DNA from: DASSQJ01 sp963773655
GTDB lineage: Bacteria > Actinomycetota > Actinomycetes > Actinomycetales > Dermatophilaceae
Direction: 5' to 3'
Length of the DNA stretch: 64,000 nt
Assembly: GCA_963773655.1 (NCBI GenBank)
Contig: CAVZBX010000006.1
Span: 62,001-126,000, forward strand
The position numbers were made by a program, and so were the translations under genes. The first letter of the stretch is position 1; each line of letters opens with the position of its first letter. Below the pieces are notes generated by a model, which was given only the letters and a program-made list of their open reading frames with translations, was not told the DNA's origin and did not search any database. This document shows, piece by piece, positions 41,991-51,521 of this stretch.

Positions 41991-42943
41991 CGGCTTCCTC
42001 CTGCCATGAAGACCTTGAAGACGGACTTGAGCGCGATCGTGGCGACGATGATCGTCAGGATCACGGTGACCACGCCGTAGGCGGCCGCCTGGCCGATGTC
42101 CAGGCCGATGAACGCCCGCTCGTAGAGCAGGTACGCCAGGGTCTTGGTGCCGCCGGTGCCCTTGGTCAGGATCGCGATCGGGTCGAAGACCTGCAGGATG
42201 ATCACCGACCCCAGCAGCACCCCGATCTCGATGTACATCCGCAGGTGCGGCAGCGTGATCCAGGTGAAGGTCCGCCACGGGCCGGCGCCGTCGACCAGCG
42301 CCGCCTCCAGGATCCCCTTGTCCTGCCCCTGCAGCCCGGCCAGCAGGATCAGCATCATGAACGGGGTGAACTGCCAGGTCAGCACGATCACCACGGTCGC
42401 CATCGGGTGCTCGGTGCCCCACGAGACCAGCGGCAGCCCCAGGGAGCGCAGGACCCAGTTGACCATCCCGATGTTGGTGTCGAACATCGAGTACTTCCAG
42501 ATCAGCGACGCCGCCGCCGGCATGATCAGGAACGGGGTGATCATCAGCGTGCGGGCCAGGGCCCGGCCCCGGAACTGCCGGTCCAGCAGCACCGCGAACA
42601 GCAGCCCGAACAGGACCGCCAGGGTCACCGACAAGGCGGTGATCTGCACCGTGGCCACGATCGAGGGCCACAGGTCACCCGAGGTCAGGGCGCTGGTGTA
42701 GTTGTCCAGCCCGGCGAACTGCCGGTCCTGCGGGTACAGCAGGTTCCACTCCGTCAGGGAGTACCCGATCGTGGTCAGGAACGGGATCTGGGTCATCACG
42801 ATCAGGAAGACCACCGCCGGGAGCATCAGGGCCCGGTTGGTCCACAGCTCCTTGCGCCTGAGCCGCTTGCGGTCCAGGGCAGTCCTGCCCTGCACCTCGT
42901 CCAGCTCGATCGGTGGGGGGGTGTTGTCGGTCGTGGTCGTCAT
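41987..42943 (-). CDS. Sugar ABC transporter permease (MalF/SmoF type)
   Basis: 318 aa, six helices: ALMLPAVVFLIVMTQIPFLT, VQITALSVTLAVLFGLLFAV and others. The EAA loop is ILEAALVDGAGPWRTFTWIT with LPHLR. The region LQVFDPIAILTKGTGGTKTL resembles SmoF/MtlF-type polyol permeases. It follows the binding-protein gene after about 210 bases with a strong hairpin between, and is coupled to the next permease by ATGA. Confidence 0.93.
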   Translation of the reverse strand: MTTTTDNTPPPIELDEVQGRTALDRKRLRRKELWTNRALMLPAVVFLIVMTQIPFLTTIGYSLTEWNLLYPQDRQFAGLDNYTSALTSGDLWPSIVATVQITALSVTLAVLFGLLFAVLLDRQFRGRALARTLMITPFLIMPAAASLIWKYSMFDTNIGMVNWVLRSLGLPLVSWGTEHPMATVVIVLTWQFTPFMMLILLAGLQGQDKGILEAALVDGAGPWRTFTWITLPHLRMYIEIGVLLGSVIILQVFDPIAILTKGTGGTKTLAYLLYERAFIGLDIGQAAAYGVVTVILTIIVATIALKSVFKVFMAGGSR

Positions 42944-43094
42944 CTCGGCACTCCCTCGTGCGACCTGCGGTGACTGTTCACTTCACGGTGCCTGCAGCCT
43001 GCGCCCACCCCGAACGTGCGGTGCCTGCGTGCAGTACGCGGTGCCCGCAGTCTGCTCCCGCTCGGCACGGGCGGCGACCGCTGGAGGAGGGTGG

Positions 43095-43140
43095 GACGGG
43101 TGCCGGGGCCGGCTCCAGGGCCGGACCCGGCACCCGCGTC
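43095..43140 (-). terminator. Attenuating hairpin between binding protein and permease genes
   Basis: GACGGGTGCCGGG (43095-43107) pairs with CCCGGCACCCGCGTC (43126-43140), with a further inner stem. It begins 13 bases past the binding-protein stop. Such intercistronic hairpins usually cause partial termination or protect mRNA, giving excess binding protein. Confidence 0.65.
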
Positions 43141-43152
43141 ACGTGGCCGGCG

Positions 43153-44517
43153 TCAGCCCTTCTGCTTGTCGCCGGCTTCCTGGGCGATGCCCTGGCACCT
43201 GCCCAGCGCGTCCTCGATCGAGGTGCGCCCCGCCAGGTAGTCCGCCACCAGCTGGGCGCACTGGTTCCCGACGTCCTGGAACTCGGGGATCGAGACGTAC
43301 TGGATGCCCACGTACGGCTGCGGGTTGACCCCCGGCTGCTCCGGGTTCACCGAGCTCATCACCTCCAGGGTCAACGGTGCGTACGCCGCGGCCGCCTCCT
43401 TGTACTCCGGGATCTCGTAGGTCGAGGTGCGCGAACCCGGCGGGACGTTGCTCCAGCCGATCTTCTCCCCGACCAGCTTGATGTACTCCTTGCTCGTGGC
43501 CCACTTCACGAAGTCGACCGCCGCGTCCTGCTGCTTGGTCGAGGCCGGCACCGCCAGGTTCCAGCTCCACAACCACCCCGACTGGTCGGTCTCGACCACC
43601 GGCATCGGCACGTAACCCATCTTGCCCTTCACCGGGGAGTCATCGGCCTCCAGCAGCGACGCCGCCACCGTGGCATCGGCCCACATCGCGGCCTTGCCCT
43701 CCTTGAGCGCGGTCAGGCACTCCGGGAAGCTGTAGGACACCGGGTCGGCCTGACCGGACTCATCCAGCATCTCCTTGTAGAAACCCACCGCCTGCTTCCA
43801 CTCCGGGGTGTCGACCGTGGCGTTCCAGTCCATGTCGTACCAGTTACCGCCGAAGGTCTGCACCACCGTGGTCAACGGCCCGAACAGGTCACCCCACCCC
43901 GGCTTGCCCCGCATGCAGATACCGGACATCTCCTTGGTGTCGACCTTCTTCGCCGCATCCGCCACCTGCTGCCAGGTCGGCGTCCCCGAGAACGTGACCC
44001 CCGCCCCGTCCAGCACGTCCTTGCGGTACATCAGGAACGAGGACTCACCGTAGAACGGCACCGCGAACAGCTTCCCCTCGAAACTGTTGACCTCCCGCAC
44101 CGGCGGCAGGATGTCATCGACGTCATAGTCCGCGTCCGAGGACAGACTCTCGGACAAGTCCACCAACCACCCGTTCGCACCCCACTGCGGAGTCTCGTAC
44201 GCCCCGATCGTCACGATGTCGTACTGACCAGCACCCGACGCCACATCAGCAGTCACCGCCGCCCGCAGATCACCCTCCTCCATCACCTGGAAGTTCACCG
44301 TCGTCCCCGGGTTCGCCGCCTCGTACTCCGACTTCAGCTGCTCCATGTCCTTCATCTGCGGGTTGTTCACCGTCGCCAAGTTCAACGTCACACTCCCACC
44401 CCCCGCAGCATCGCTCCCGTCGTCGCTGGAGACCGCGCCCGACGAGCAGGCTGCCATCGCCATGGCGGACGCCAGGGCACCCGCGCCCAGCGCCAGCATG
44501 CGCTTCTTCGCATCCAT
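43153..44517 (-). CDS. Sugar/polyol ABC transporter substrate-binding lipoprotein
   Basis: 454 aa. Signal peptide with lipobox (ALASAMAMAACSSG; lipidated Cys at about residue 24). The family-1 extracellular solute-binding fold shows LKSEYEAANPGTTVNFQVME, DIVTIGAYETPQWGANGWLV, AVPFYGESSFLMYRKDVLDG, WADATVAASLLEADDSPVKG and SWNLAVPASTKQQDAAVDFV. The pattern resembles SmoE/MtlE-type polyol binders. AAGGAG precedes ATG 44517. First gene of the operon, divergent from the AraC regulator. Confidence 0.93.
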   Translation of the reverse strand: MDAKKRMLALGAGALASAMAMAACSSGAVSSDDGSDAAGGGSVTLNLATVNNPQMKDMEQLKSEYEAANPGTTVNFQVMEEGDLRAAVTADVASGAGQYDIVTIGAYETPQWGANGWLVDLSESLSSDADYDVDDILPPVREVNSFEGKLFAVPFYGESSFLMYRKDVLDGAGVTFSGTPTWQQVADAAKKVDTKEMSGICMRGKPGWGDLFGPLTTVVQTFGGNWYDMDWNATVDTPEWKQAVGFYKEMLDESGQADPVSYSFPECLTALKEGKAAMWADATVAASLLEADDSPVKGKMGYVPMPVVETDQSGWLWSWNLAVPASTKQQDAAVDFVKWATSKEYIKLVGEKIGWSNVPPGSRTSTYEIPEYKEAAAAYAPLTLEVMSSVNPEQPGVNPQPYVGIQYVSIPEFQDVGNQCAQLVADYLAGRTSIEDALGRCQGIAQEAGDKQKG

Positions 44518-44900
44518 TCCTAACTCCTTTGGTAGGTACTCAGTCGGCTCCGGCCGAGTCCGGCCCGCTGCGTCGTCGTCCGCCCGGGCCTTTCTCGACC
44601 CGTCGGTGCCCGGACGGTCCGCCGTGGCGTGCTGACTGGAACACGACGAAATCTAGGGAGGCCCCACCTCGGCGACAACATCCACAACCGCCCCCCTTTC
44701 GATACTATTTTTCGCATCGGTGTCGCCCTGTCGCCTGCGCCGCCACGATTGACCACCACGGCGTCCGCGCCGGAGCACCGAAGTTGTGGTGCGTGCCACA
44801 CCGGGAGATGACGATTTCGTATCGAAACAAGGCTCCAGAGCCCCGAGGCCCTCGCGAGCAGGGCGGGCGGCCTCCCCGGGACGCCCAGCGGTCTGCGCCG
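44518..44900. other. Divergent control region of the polyol locus
   Basis: About 380 bases between the binding-protein and AraC starts. The frame upstream of 44901 is open but poor in coding character, with A/T-rich stretches. TTTCGATAC at 44697-44705 and its exact complement GTATCGAAA at 44819-44827, 113 bases apart, look like separate half-sites for the AraC regulator. Confidence 0.55.
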
Positions 44901-45821
44901 ATGCCCCCCGCGCCCCGTCGCGAGATCATCCCCCCGCACCCGCAGACCTCGATCCGGGCCCTGATGCACGACTTCCCGAGCGAGATCTGCGGCTGGGGCG
45001 CCCATCCCGAGTACGAGATCCACCTGATCACCAAGACCCACGGCAGCTTCATCGCCGGAGACCACATCGGCACCTTCGCGCCCGGGCACGTCAGCATCAT
45101 GGGCCCGAACCTCCCGCACGACTGGGTGAGCGACCTGCCCGAGGGGCAGGTGGCCGTCGACCGTGACGCCGTCATCCAGTTCAGCGACGAGTGGTTCCAG
45201 GCCGCGACGGAACGCCTCCCGGAGCTCGGCGAGGTCTCCGAGATGCTGCACCGCGCGAGCCGGGGCATCGTCTTCTCGGGGGCCACCGCCTGGCGCGCGG
45301 CCGAGCCGATCCTCCACTGTGTGCAGAGCCGCGGGGTCGAGCAGCTGGGCCACCTCTTCCAGGTCCTCGCCCTCTTCGCGCAGGCACCGCCGGACGAGTA
45401 CGAGGTGCTCGCCAGCGAGTGGCTGGGCAGGCCCACCGACGCCGGCTCCCAGGAGGCCGTGGAGGCGGGGCTCAGCTACATCTTCGAGAACCTCACCGGC
45501 GACATCCGGCTGGCCACGGCCGCCCGGCTCGCCTACATGTCGGAACCGACCTTCTCGAAGTACTTCAAGTCGGCCACCGGCATGACCTTCTCGAGCATGG
45601 TGAAGAAGCTCCGGATCGCCCACGCCCGCCGGCTGCTCGACACCACCGACCACCCGGTGGCCCGGGTGGCGGAGATGAGCGGCTACCACAACATGGCGAA
45701 CTTCAACCGCCAGTTCCTCGGGGAGGTCGGGACGACCCCCACCAGGTACCGCGGCCTGGAGTCGACGGAGAAGCCCCCACCGGAGCTGTTCAGCCTCGGA
45801 CTGCGCGCACCCAGCGAGTGA
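44901..45821 (+). CDS. AraC-family transcriptional regulator
   Basis: 306 aa from ATG 44901. N-terminal cupin-like sensor: EYEIHLITKTHGSFIAGDHI, GTFAPGHVSIMGPNLPHDWV. C-terminal pair of helix-turn-helix motifs: GDIRLATAARLAYMSEPTFS, KYFKSATGMTFSSMVKKLRI, then HPVARVAEMSGYHNMANFNR and the signature end GTTPTRYR. ATG 44808 is an alternative start, but it lies on an A/T-rich stretch with a putative operator half-site. Presumably activates the divergent polyol transport operon and perhaps the convergent mannitol dehydrogenase locus. Confidence 0.9.
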   Translation: MPPAPRREIIPPHPQTSIRALMHDFPSEICGWGAHPEYEIHLITKTHGSFIAGDHIGTFAPGHVSIMGPNLPHDWVSDLPEGQVAVDRDAVIQFSDEWFQAATERLPELGEVSEMLHRASRGIVFSGATAWRAAEPILHCVQSRGVEQLGHLFQVLALFAQAPPDEYEVLASEWLGRPTDAGSQEAVEAGLSYIFENLTGDIRLATAARLAYMSEPTFSKYFKSATGMTFSSMVKKLRIAHARRLLDTTDHPVARVAEMSGYHNMANFNRQFLGEVGTTPTRYRGLESTEKPPPELFSLGLRAPSE

Positions 45822-45890
45822 GCCCTCGCCGGACCGCGACGTCGCCGAGGCAGGGAGTGGCGACGCCGCGGCCGGGGGTCCGATGACCGG

Positions 45891-47360
45891 TCAACCGGCG
45901 AGCAGTGAGTCAACCGTGGCGTGGACGCCGCGTTCGCGCAAGGACCTGCGCGCGTCGAGATACGCCGATCGGAAGCGCTCGTCGTCCGCGACCTCGCCGA
46001 AGAGGTCGCGCTGCTCGATGAACGCCGCCGGGTCCTCGTCGAGGGCGGCAGCGCGCATGGCGTCGGCCTTGACGTCGACCGGCGCCTCGCCGGCCGGGAT
46101 CTCGCCGGTGCCGATCAGCCGCCAGTACTCCGCCCACGCCGCACACATCGCGGCACCGAGCACCACGGGTCGCCCGGCGGCGAGGTTGGCGCGGATGGCC
46201 GGCAGGGTGAAGGTCGGCATCCGGTTCGAGCCGTCGGTGGCCAGGCGCACCAGGGTGTCGCGGATGCCGGGGTTGGAGTAGCGCTCGATGAGCGTGGCCA
46301 TGTAGGCGTCGAGGTCGATGCCGGGCAGGTCACCGAGGGTGGGCGCGGCCTCGTCTGCCATGTACCGCTCGAGGAAGCGAACCACGTGCGGGTCGCGCAT
46401 CGCCTCGTGCACGAGCGTCTCCCCCAGCGGCGCCGCGAGGTACGCGAGCGCCTGGTGGGTGGCGTTGAGCAGGCGCAGCTTCATCAGCTCGTAGGGGCCG
46501 ACGTCGGCGACGAACTGCACGCCCACCTCCTCCAGCGCCGGCCGCCCGAGCGGGAAGTGGTCCTCGACGATCCACTGGGTGAACGGCTCCGCCGGCACCG
46601 GCCAGCGGTCCTCGACGCCGAACTCCCTGCTCAAGGACTCCCGGTCGGCATCGGTCGTGGCCGGCGTGATCCGGTCGACCATGCTGTTGGGGAAGGCGAC
46701 GTCGCTCCCGATCCACTCGGCGAGCGTCGGGTCGATGAGCCGGGCGAGCTCGGTGACGGTCCGCCGGCAGACCTCGCCGTTCCCCTGCAGGTTGTCGCAG
46801 GAGAGCACGGTGAAGGGCTCCACCCCGGCCGCACGCCGCCGGCGCAGGCCCTCGACGATGTACGCGAAGACGGTGCGCGGGTCCTCGAGGTGCCCGAGGT
46901 CGTGGACGACCCCGGGATCGCGGGGGTCGAACTCGTCGGTGGCCGGGTTCTTGAGGTAGCCGCCCTCGGTGACGGTGAGGCTGACGATGCGCACGGCCGG
47001 GTCGACCAGCCGCGCGTAGACGGCCTCCGGGTCGTCCGGACCGTAGAGGTACTCGAGCGCCGACCCGACGACCCGCGGCTCCAACGAGCCGTCGGGGTGG
47101 CGGACCACGAGGGTGTACAGCGTGTCCTGGGCGTGCATGGCATCGCGCATCAGGGTGTCGTGCGGCATCAACCCGACCCCGCAGATGCCCCACTCCTGCC
47201 CGCCCCCCACCTCCATGAGGGCGTCGAGGTACATGGCCTCGTGGGAGCGGTGGAAGTTGCCGAAGCCGAAGTGCACGATGCCGACCCGGGCGGCCGCACG
47301 GTCGTAGCCGGGGGTCGACACGCGCAGGCCGGACAGGGTGTCGCTGGACAGTGCGGTCAC
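45891..47360 (-). CDS. Mannitol 2-dehydrogenase family protein
   Basis: 489 aa polyol-specific long-chain dehydrogenase. N-terminal nucleotide-binding VGIVHFGFGNFHRSHEAMYL, then GLMPHDTLMRDAMHAQDTLY, LTVTEGGYLKN, FTVLSCDNLQGNGEVCRRTV, and FPNSMVDRITPATT. Catalytic motif MKLRLLNATHQALAYLA (K-x5-N-x2-H). It oxidises D-mannitol or a related polyol to the ketose with NAD. GTG 47360 with AAAGGA upstream. It forms one catabolic locus with the transporter, SDR and AraC genes. Confidence 0.93.
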   Translation of the reverse strand: MTALSSDTLSGLRVSTPGYDRAAARVGIVHFGFGNFHRSHEAMYLDALMEVGGGQEWGICGVGLMPHDTLMRDAMHAQDTLYTLVVRHPDGSLEPRVVGSALEYLYGPDDPEAVYARLVDPAVRIVSLTVTEGGYLKNPATDEFDPRDPGVVHDLGHLEDPRTVFAYIVEGLRRRRAAGVEPFTVLSCDNLQGNGEVCRRTVTELARLIDPTLAEWIGSDVAFPNSMVDRITPATTDADRESLSREFGVEDRWPVPAEPFTQWIVEDHFPLGRPALEEVGVQFVADVGPYELMKLRLLNATHQALAYLAAPLGETLVHEAMRDPHVVRFLERYMADEAAPTLGDLPGIDLDAYMATLIERYSNPGIRDTLVRLATDGSNRMPTFTLPAIRANLAAGRPVVLGAAMCAAWAEYWRLIGTGEIPAGEAPVDVKADAMRAAALDEDPAAFIEQRDLFGEVADDERFRSAYLDARRSLRERGVHATVDSLLAG

Positions 47361-47539
47361 CGGACAGTCCTTTCACGATGGGGGCCCACCCGGGATGTAA
47401 CCAAGGTCGGGGAGTCGTTGGCGAGACCCGGCCCGGTCCTCGGACGCAAAAGCATCGACGGTCGACGGAATTGCATCCAGGCCGCGGAGAGGCCCGTGCC
47501 CCCGTGCGCGCAGTCGGTGGCGTCGGCTTTGATGGGGGC

Positions 47540-49420
47540 ATGAGAGCCCGGGTCGCCTGGATCGTCGCCGCTGCGGTGGTGCTCGGGCTCGCGGCCGGTG
47601 GCGGGTGGTGGTGGTGGCGCCAGCAGGAGGCCGACCGAGACGCCGCGGCCCGGGCGGCGGTGCAGGACTACGCCGCTGCCTGGGACGGCAAGGACCTGTC
47701 CGGGGTGGCCTTCGCCGACGACGGTGCCGCCGACGACTTCGCCGCCGCCGTCGACGGGCTCGGCGACGCGGGCGTCACCGCCGGCGTCCGGGACGTCGAG
47801 CGCACCGACGACGAGGCCCGGGGGGAGGTCGACGTCGCGTGGACGCTGCCCGGTGACGTCGGCTGGAGCTACACCGTGCCCGTCGTGCTCGAGGAGCGCG
47901 ACGGCCGATGGTTGGTCCGCGGGCCGTCCGGCGGCACCGCCTGGGCCCCCGACCTCCCGGCCGGCGCGACGATGACGATCGAGCGCACCGCTCCCCAGCG
48001 CGGCGACCTGCTCGACCGCGACGGCGAGCCGCTCATGCCGTTGGGGGCCGTGTACGTCGTCCAGCTCGACCCGGTGCAGGCGACACCCGAGTCGGCCGCC
48101 GAGCTCGAGCGGGTGACGGGGGTCGACGGGCTGGTGGAGGCGCTGGCGCAACGCACGGCGGCGTCATCGCAGGCGCCCGTCCCGGTCATCACCTACCGCG
48201 AGTCCGACTACGAGGAGCGACGTGCGCGGCTGGAGGGTCTGCCTGGAGCGTTCGTCACCGAGTCCACACAGCCGCTGGCACGCACGCGCGGCTTCGGCCA
48301 GCCGCTGCTCGGCGCCTACGGGGAGGTGACCGAGGAGGTCGTCGACGCGAGCGACGGCCGGTACGTCGCCGGGGACCGAGCGGGCCTGAGCGGCCTGCAG
48401 CGACAGTACGACGCCGTCCTGGCCGGACAGCCCGGCCTCTCCGTGGTCACCGACGCCGGCACCACGCTCTTCGAGCAACCCCCCACCGACGGCACCGACG
48501 TCGAGACCACCCTCGACCAGGGCGTGCAGGCGGCCGCGGAGGAGGCGCTCGCCGACGCCGACACCGACCGACCGGCGGCGCTCGTCGCGGTCGACGTGCC
48601 GAGTGGTGAGGTGCTCGCCGTCGCCAACAGCCCGTCGAGCGGCTTCGACCGCGCCGTCACCGGCCGCTACCCGCCCGGCTCCACGTTCAAGGTCGCCACC
48701 ACGTACGCCTACCTGACCCAGGGCATCACCACCCCTGATGCCGTCGTGCCGTGCCCGCGGACGATCACCATCGACGGCCGCGCCTTCCGCAACTACGAGA
48801 ACGCCTTCATACCCGGTCGTCCGACCTTCTTCGAGGACTTCACCCAGTCGTGCAACACCGCGTTCGTCAGCCTCAGCCCGCGGCTCGGCGACGACGACCT
48901 GTCGACGGCCGCGGCGGCGCTCGGCATCGGGGGCGACTGGGGCGACACCCTGGGCGTCGCGGGCGCCTTTCCGGGCAGCATCCCCACCACCACCGGCGGC
49001 ACCGACACCGCGGCCGCCGCCATCGGCCAGGCCCGCAACGAGGTCTCGCCCCTGTCCCTGGCCGTGATGACCGGCAGCATCGGGCGCGGCACCTACGTCG
49101 CGCCGGTGCTCGTGCGCACCGAGGAGACCCCGCAGGCGCGGCCAGAGGCGCTCGACGGGCGGGCCGTGGGCCAGATCCGCTCGATGATGGCGTCGGTGGT
49201 GGCGTCGGGGACGGCCGCCGAGCTGCGGGGAACGCCGGGTGGCCCGGTCCGGGCCAAGACGGGCACGGCCCAGCACGGAGACGACAGCGGGGAGGACTAC
49301 GTCTGGGTCACGGGGTACCAGGGCGACGTGGCGTTCGCGGTCCTCATCGAGGGCGGCACGAGCGGCGGCACCGACGCCGCACCGGTGGCCCGCGACTTCC
49401 TCACCACGCTGGCCCGCTGA
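47540..49420 (+). CDS. Class B penicillin-binding protein with NTF2-like N-terminal domain
   Basis: 626 aa. A single N-terminal membrane helix (VAWIVAAAVVLGLAAGGGWW) and an MecA-like NTF2 domain (residues about 35-150), a PBP-dimer domain beginning TAPQRGDLLDRDGEPLMPLG, and a transpeptidase domain. Catalytic motifs: PGSTFKVATT (SxxK), SCNTAF (SxN) and AKTGTAQ (KTG). Cross-links peptidoglycan outside the membrane. The NTF2 domain is shared with low-affinity PBPs such as MecA and with PbpA-like proteins of actinobacteria. Monocistronic; terminator at 49453. Confidence 0.93.
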   Translation: MRARVAWIVAAAVVLGLAAGGGWWWWRQQEADRDAAARAAVQDYAAAWDGKDLSGVAFADDGAADDFAAAVDGLGDAGVTAGVRDVERTDDEARGEVDVAWTLPGDVGWSYTVPVVLEERDGRWLVRGPSGGTAWAPDLPAGATMTIERTAPQRGDLLDRDGEPLMPLGAVYVVQLDPVQATPESAAELERVTGVDGLVEALAQRTAASSQAPVPVITYRESDYEERRARLEGLPGAFVTESTQPLARTRGFGQPLLGAYGEVTEEVVDASDGRYVAGDRAGLSGLQRQYDAVLAGQPGLSVVTDAGTTLFEQPPTDGTDVETTLDQGVQAAAEEALADADTDRPAALVAVDVPSGEVLAVANSPSSGFDRAVTGRYPPGSTFKVATTYAYLTQGITTPDAVVPCPRTITIDGRAFRNYENAFIPGRPTFFEDFTQSCNTAFVSLSPRLGDDDLSTAAAALGIGGDWGDTLGVAGAFPGSIPTTTGGTDTAAAAIGQARNEVSPLSLAVMTGSIGRGTYVAPVLVRTEETPQARPEALDGRAVGQIRSMMASVVASGTAAELRGTPGGPVRAKTGTAQHGDDSGEDYVWVTGYQGDVAFAVLIEGGTSGGTDAAPVARDFLTTLAR

Positions 49421-49452
49421 CCCGGCCACGGCGACGGACCGGCCCCGACGCC

Positions 49453-49490
49453 GACGGCCCCCGGCCCGGTGGAACCGGGAGGGGGCCGTC
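49453..49490. terminator. Bidirectional terminator between PBP and csp genes
   Basis: GACGGCCCCC (49453-49462) pairs with GGGGGCCGTC (49481-49490), with an inner CCGGT/ACCGG stem, between converging genes. Confidence 0.75.
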
Positions 49491-49507
49491 GCCGAGGACT
49501 CGGTGGG

Positions 49508-49711
49508 TCAGACGGGGCGGACCTGGTCGGCCTGCGGACCCTTCGGACCCTGGGTGACCTCGAACTCGACGCGCTGCGCCTCCTCGAGGGTGCGGTAGCC
49601 CTGGACGTCGATGGCGGAGTAGTGAACGAACACGTCGGGGCCGCCGCCTTCCTGGGCGATGAAACCGTAGCCCTTCTCGGCGTTGAACCACTTCACGGTG
49701 CCCTGTGCCAT
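49508..49711 (-). CDS. cspA: Cold-shock protein (CspA family)
   Basis: 67 aa, usual length. MAQGTVKWFNAEKGYGFIAQ (RNP1 KGYGFI), DVFVHYSAI (RNP2), VEFEVTQGPKGPQADQVRPV. Binds single-stranded RNA/DNA and melts secondary structure. An in-frame upstream extension exists, but ATG 49711 is the family start. The leader before it is long and A/T-richer than its surroundings, as is common for csp mRNAs, but I could not fix a promoter. Confidence 0.96.
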   Translation of the reverse strand: MAQGTVKWFNAEKGYGFIAQEGGGPDVFVHYSAIDVQGYRTLEEAQRVEFEVTQGPKGPQADQVRPV

Positions 49712-49939
49712 GTGGGAAGAACTTTCTTTCTGTGCGGATCGCAGCCGGCGCACCTCGCCCCGGCCGTGGATGCGACTCCAGCCCCCCTCGGCGTGTGCGT
49801 GTGCGACCTACGGGTACTGCGTGTTGCAACCGCAGCGAACCTAGCAGAGAGCAGGGCCGCTCGCGCCCTGTGGCGAGCACGATCCGCAGCGCGGTCCCCG
49901 GGCCGCCGGAGCGGAGCCCGCGGCGCCCACGGGCCGGCG

Positions 49940-50323
49940 TCAGCGCCCCGGGGAGCGGACGGTGAGCACGTCGCACGGCGACTCCAGCACCAGCTGCTGG
50001 GCGGTGGAGCCCGGGAGGAGCCGACCGAGCACCGGCCCGGCCCGCATGCCGATGACGAGCAGTCTCGCCCCGCACGAGGTGGCGGCGTCGAGGAGGGCGT
50101 CGGCCGGCACCTGGTCACGCCCGCCGCGGCGGACCTCGTGGGGGAACGGCTCCGCCGCGAGCCGCCGCCGGAGGTCTTCGAGGTCGGGCTCGAGCGGGGC
50201 CCCCGGGGACCCGGCCACGGTGACGACGACGAGCCGCTCACCGGTGCGTCGGGCCTCGTCGGCCGCGACCTCGAGCGCCGCCCGGCCCTCGGGGCGGGTC
50301 ACGTACCCGACGACGACGGTCAC
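49940..50323 (-). CDS. Universal stress protein (single UspA domain)
   Basis: 127 aa. TVVVGYVTRPEGRAALEVAA opens the Rossmann-like fold, RLVVVTVAGSPG, and the C-terminal nucleotide-binding part ARLLVIGMRAGPVLGRLLPG, STAQQLVLESPCDVLTVR matches the G-x2-G-x9-G(S) motif of ATP-binding Usp. GTG 50323 with AGGCAAGG upstream. Divergent from the LacI-type regulator. Confidence 0.88.
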   Translation of the reverse strand: MTVVVGYVTRPEGRAALEVAADEARRTGERLVVVTVAGSPGAPLEPDLEDLRRRLAAEPFPHEVRRGGRDQVPADALLDAATSCGARLLVIGMRAGPVLGRLLPGSTAQQLVLESPCDVLTVRSPGR

Positions 50324-50450
50324 CCTTGCCTCGCCACGTCGTCCTCCGCGTCGGGGTCGGTGGCCGGCCGCCACCGCGTGTCAGTGGTATCCGTTTCCTT
50401 GCGGGGTTGTCAACGGCTCCGGTAGACCCTCCCGGGTGACTCCGACAACG

Positions 50451-51509
50451 ATGTCAGGGAGTCGGCCCCGGGCGACGATGCGCGAGGTCGCCTCCTTGGC
50501 GGGCGTCAGCCTCAAGACGGTCTCCCGGGTGGTCAACGCCGAGCCGGGCGTCTCGCCCCAGCTGCGCGAGCGCGTGACCCGTGCGGTCCGTGCCCTCGAC
50601 TACCGGACCGACCTCGCGGCGAGCAACCTCCGGCGGGGCGGGGGACGCACCCGTGTGCTGGGGGTGCTCGTGCCCGACCTCGCCGCTCCCGCCTCCGCCG
50701 AGCTGCTGGCGAGCCTGGAGGATGCCGCGAGCTCACCCGGCACCCGGCTGCTCGTCGCCTCCCTCGGCGGGGAACACCACCGGGAGGAGGAGCTGCTCCA
50801 CGACCTCGTCTCCCGACGGGTCGACGGCATCGTCCTCGTGCCCGCCGCCGAGGAGCAGGGGCACCTGCCCTCCGAGCTGCGTTCGGGGACGCCGGTGGTG
50901 GTGATCGACCGGGTGCCGCGGGGCGTGGCCGCGGACTCGGTCGCCATCGACCACGTCTCCGGCGCGCGGGACGCGGCGCGCCACCTCGCCGCGGCCGGGC
51001 ACCGCCGGGTGGCGGGGCTGTTCCAGGACCTGCCCCAGGCGGTGGCGCGGCAGCGGCTGGACGGCTTCCGCGAGGCGTTCGGGGGGCGGCGACCGCCGCC
51101 GGGGGCGGTCCGCACCGGGCTGGGTTCGGTGGACGAGGCACGGGACGCCGCGCACCGGCTGGTCGACGGCGACGACCAGCCGCCGACCGCGATCGTCACC
51201 TCGGGGCCGGCGGCGACGACGGGCGCGCTGCAGGCCCTCACCGAGCGGGGGCTCCGCCGGGCGGTCGCGCACGTCGCCCTCGACGACGTCCCGGGCTCCG
51301 CCCTGCTCGACCCGGCGCTGACCGTCGTGCGCTACGACGTCTCCCGGGTCGGGGCGGTGGCCGCCGAGCTGCTCCTCGAGCGCGTGGCCGGGCGCGGTGG
51401 CCGGGCGCGGCGGGTGGTGCTGCAGCCCTCCCTCGTGCAGCGGGGATCCGGTGAGATCCCGCCCCCGGCCGGCACCTCCACCCGCCCGATCGGCCCCGGG
51501 CCGAGCTGA
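50451..51509 (+). CDS. LacI-family transcriptional regulator
   Basis: 352 aa. DNA-binding head ATMREVASLAGVSLKTVSRV and VNAEPGVSPQLRERVTRAVR, hinge, then the periplasmic-binding-protein-like core: VLGVLVPDLAAPASAELLAS, RRVDGIVLVPAAEEQG, PVVVIDRVPRGVAADSVAID, AARHLAAAGHRRVAGL. It ends with a Pro-rich tail. GTG 50436 is an alternative start. Effector and targets unknown; the divergent Usp gene is one possible target. Confidence 0.92.
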   Translation: MSGSRPRATMREVASLAGVSLKTVSRVVNAEPGVSPQLRERVTRAVRALDYRTDLAASNLRRGGGRTRVLGVLVPDLAAPASAELLASLEDAASSPGTRLLVASLGGEHHREEELLHDLVSRRVDGIVLVPAAEEQGHLPSELRSGTPVVVIDRVPRGVAADSVAIDHVSGARDAARHLAAAGHRRVAGLFQDLPQAVARQRLDGFREAFGGRRPPPGAVRTGLGSVDEARDAAHRLVDGDDQPPTAIVTSGPAATTGALQALTERGLRRAVAHVALDDVPGSALLDPALTVVRYDVSRVGAVAAELLLERVAGRGGRARRVVLQPSLVQRGSGEIPPPAGTSTRPIGPGPS

Positions 51510-51521
51510 CGCGGCGACCGC

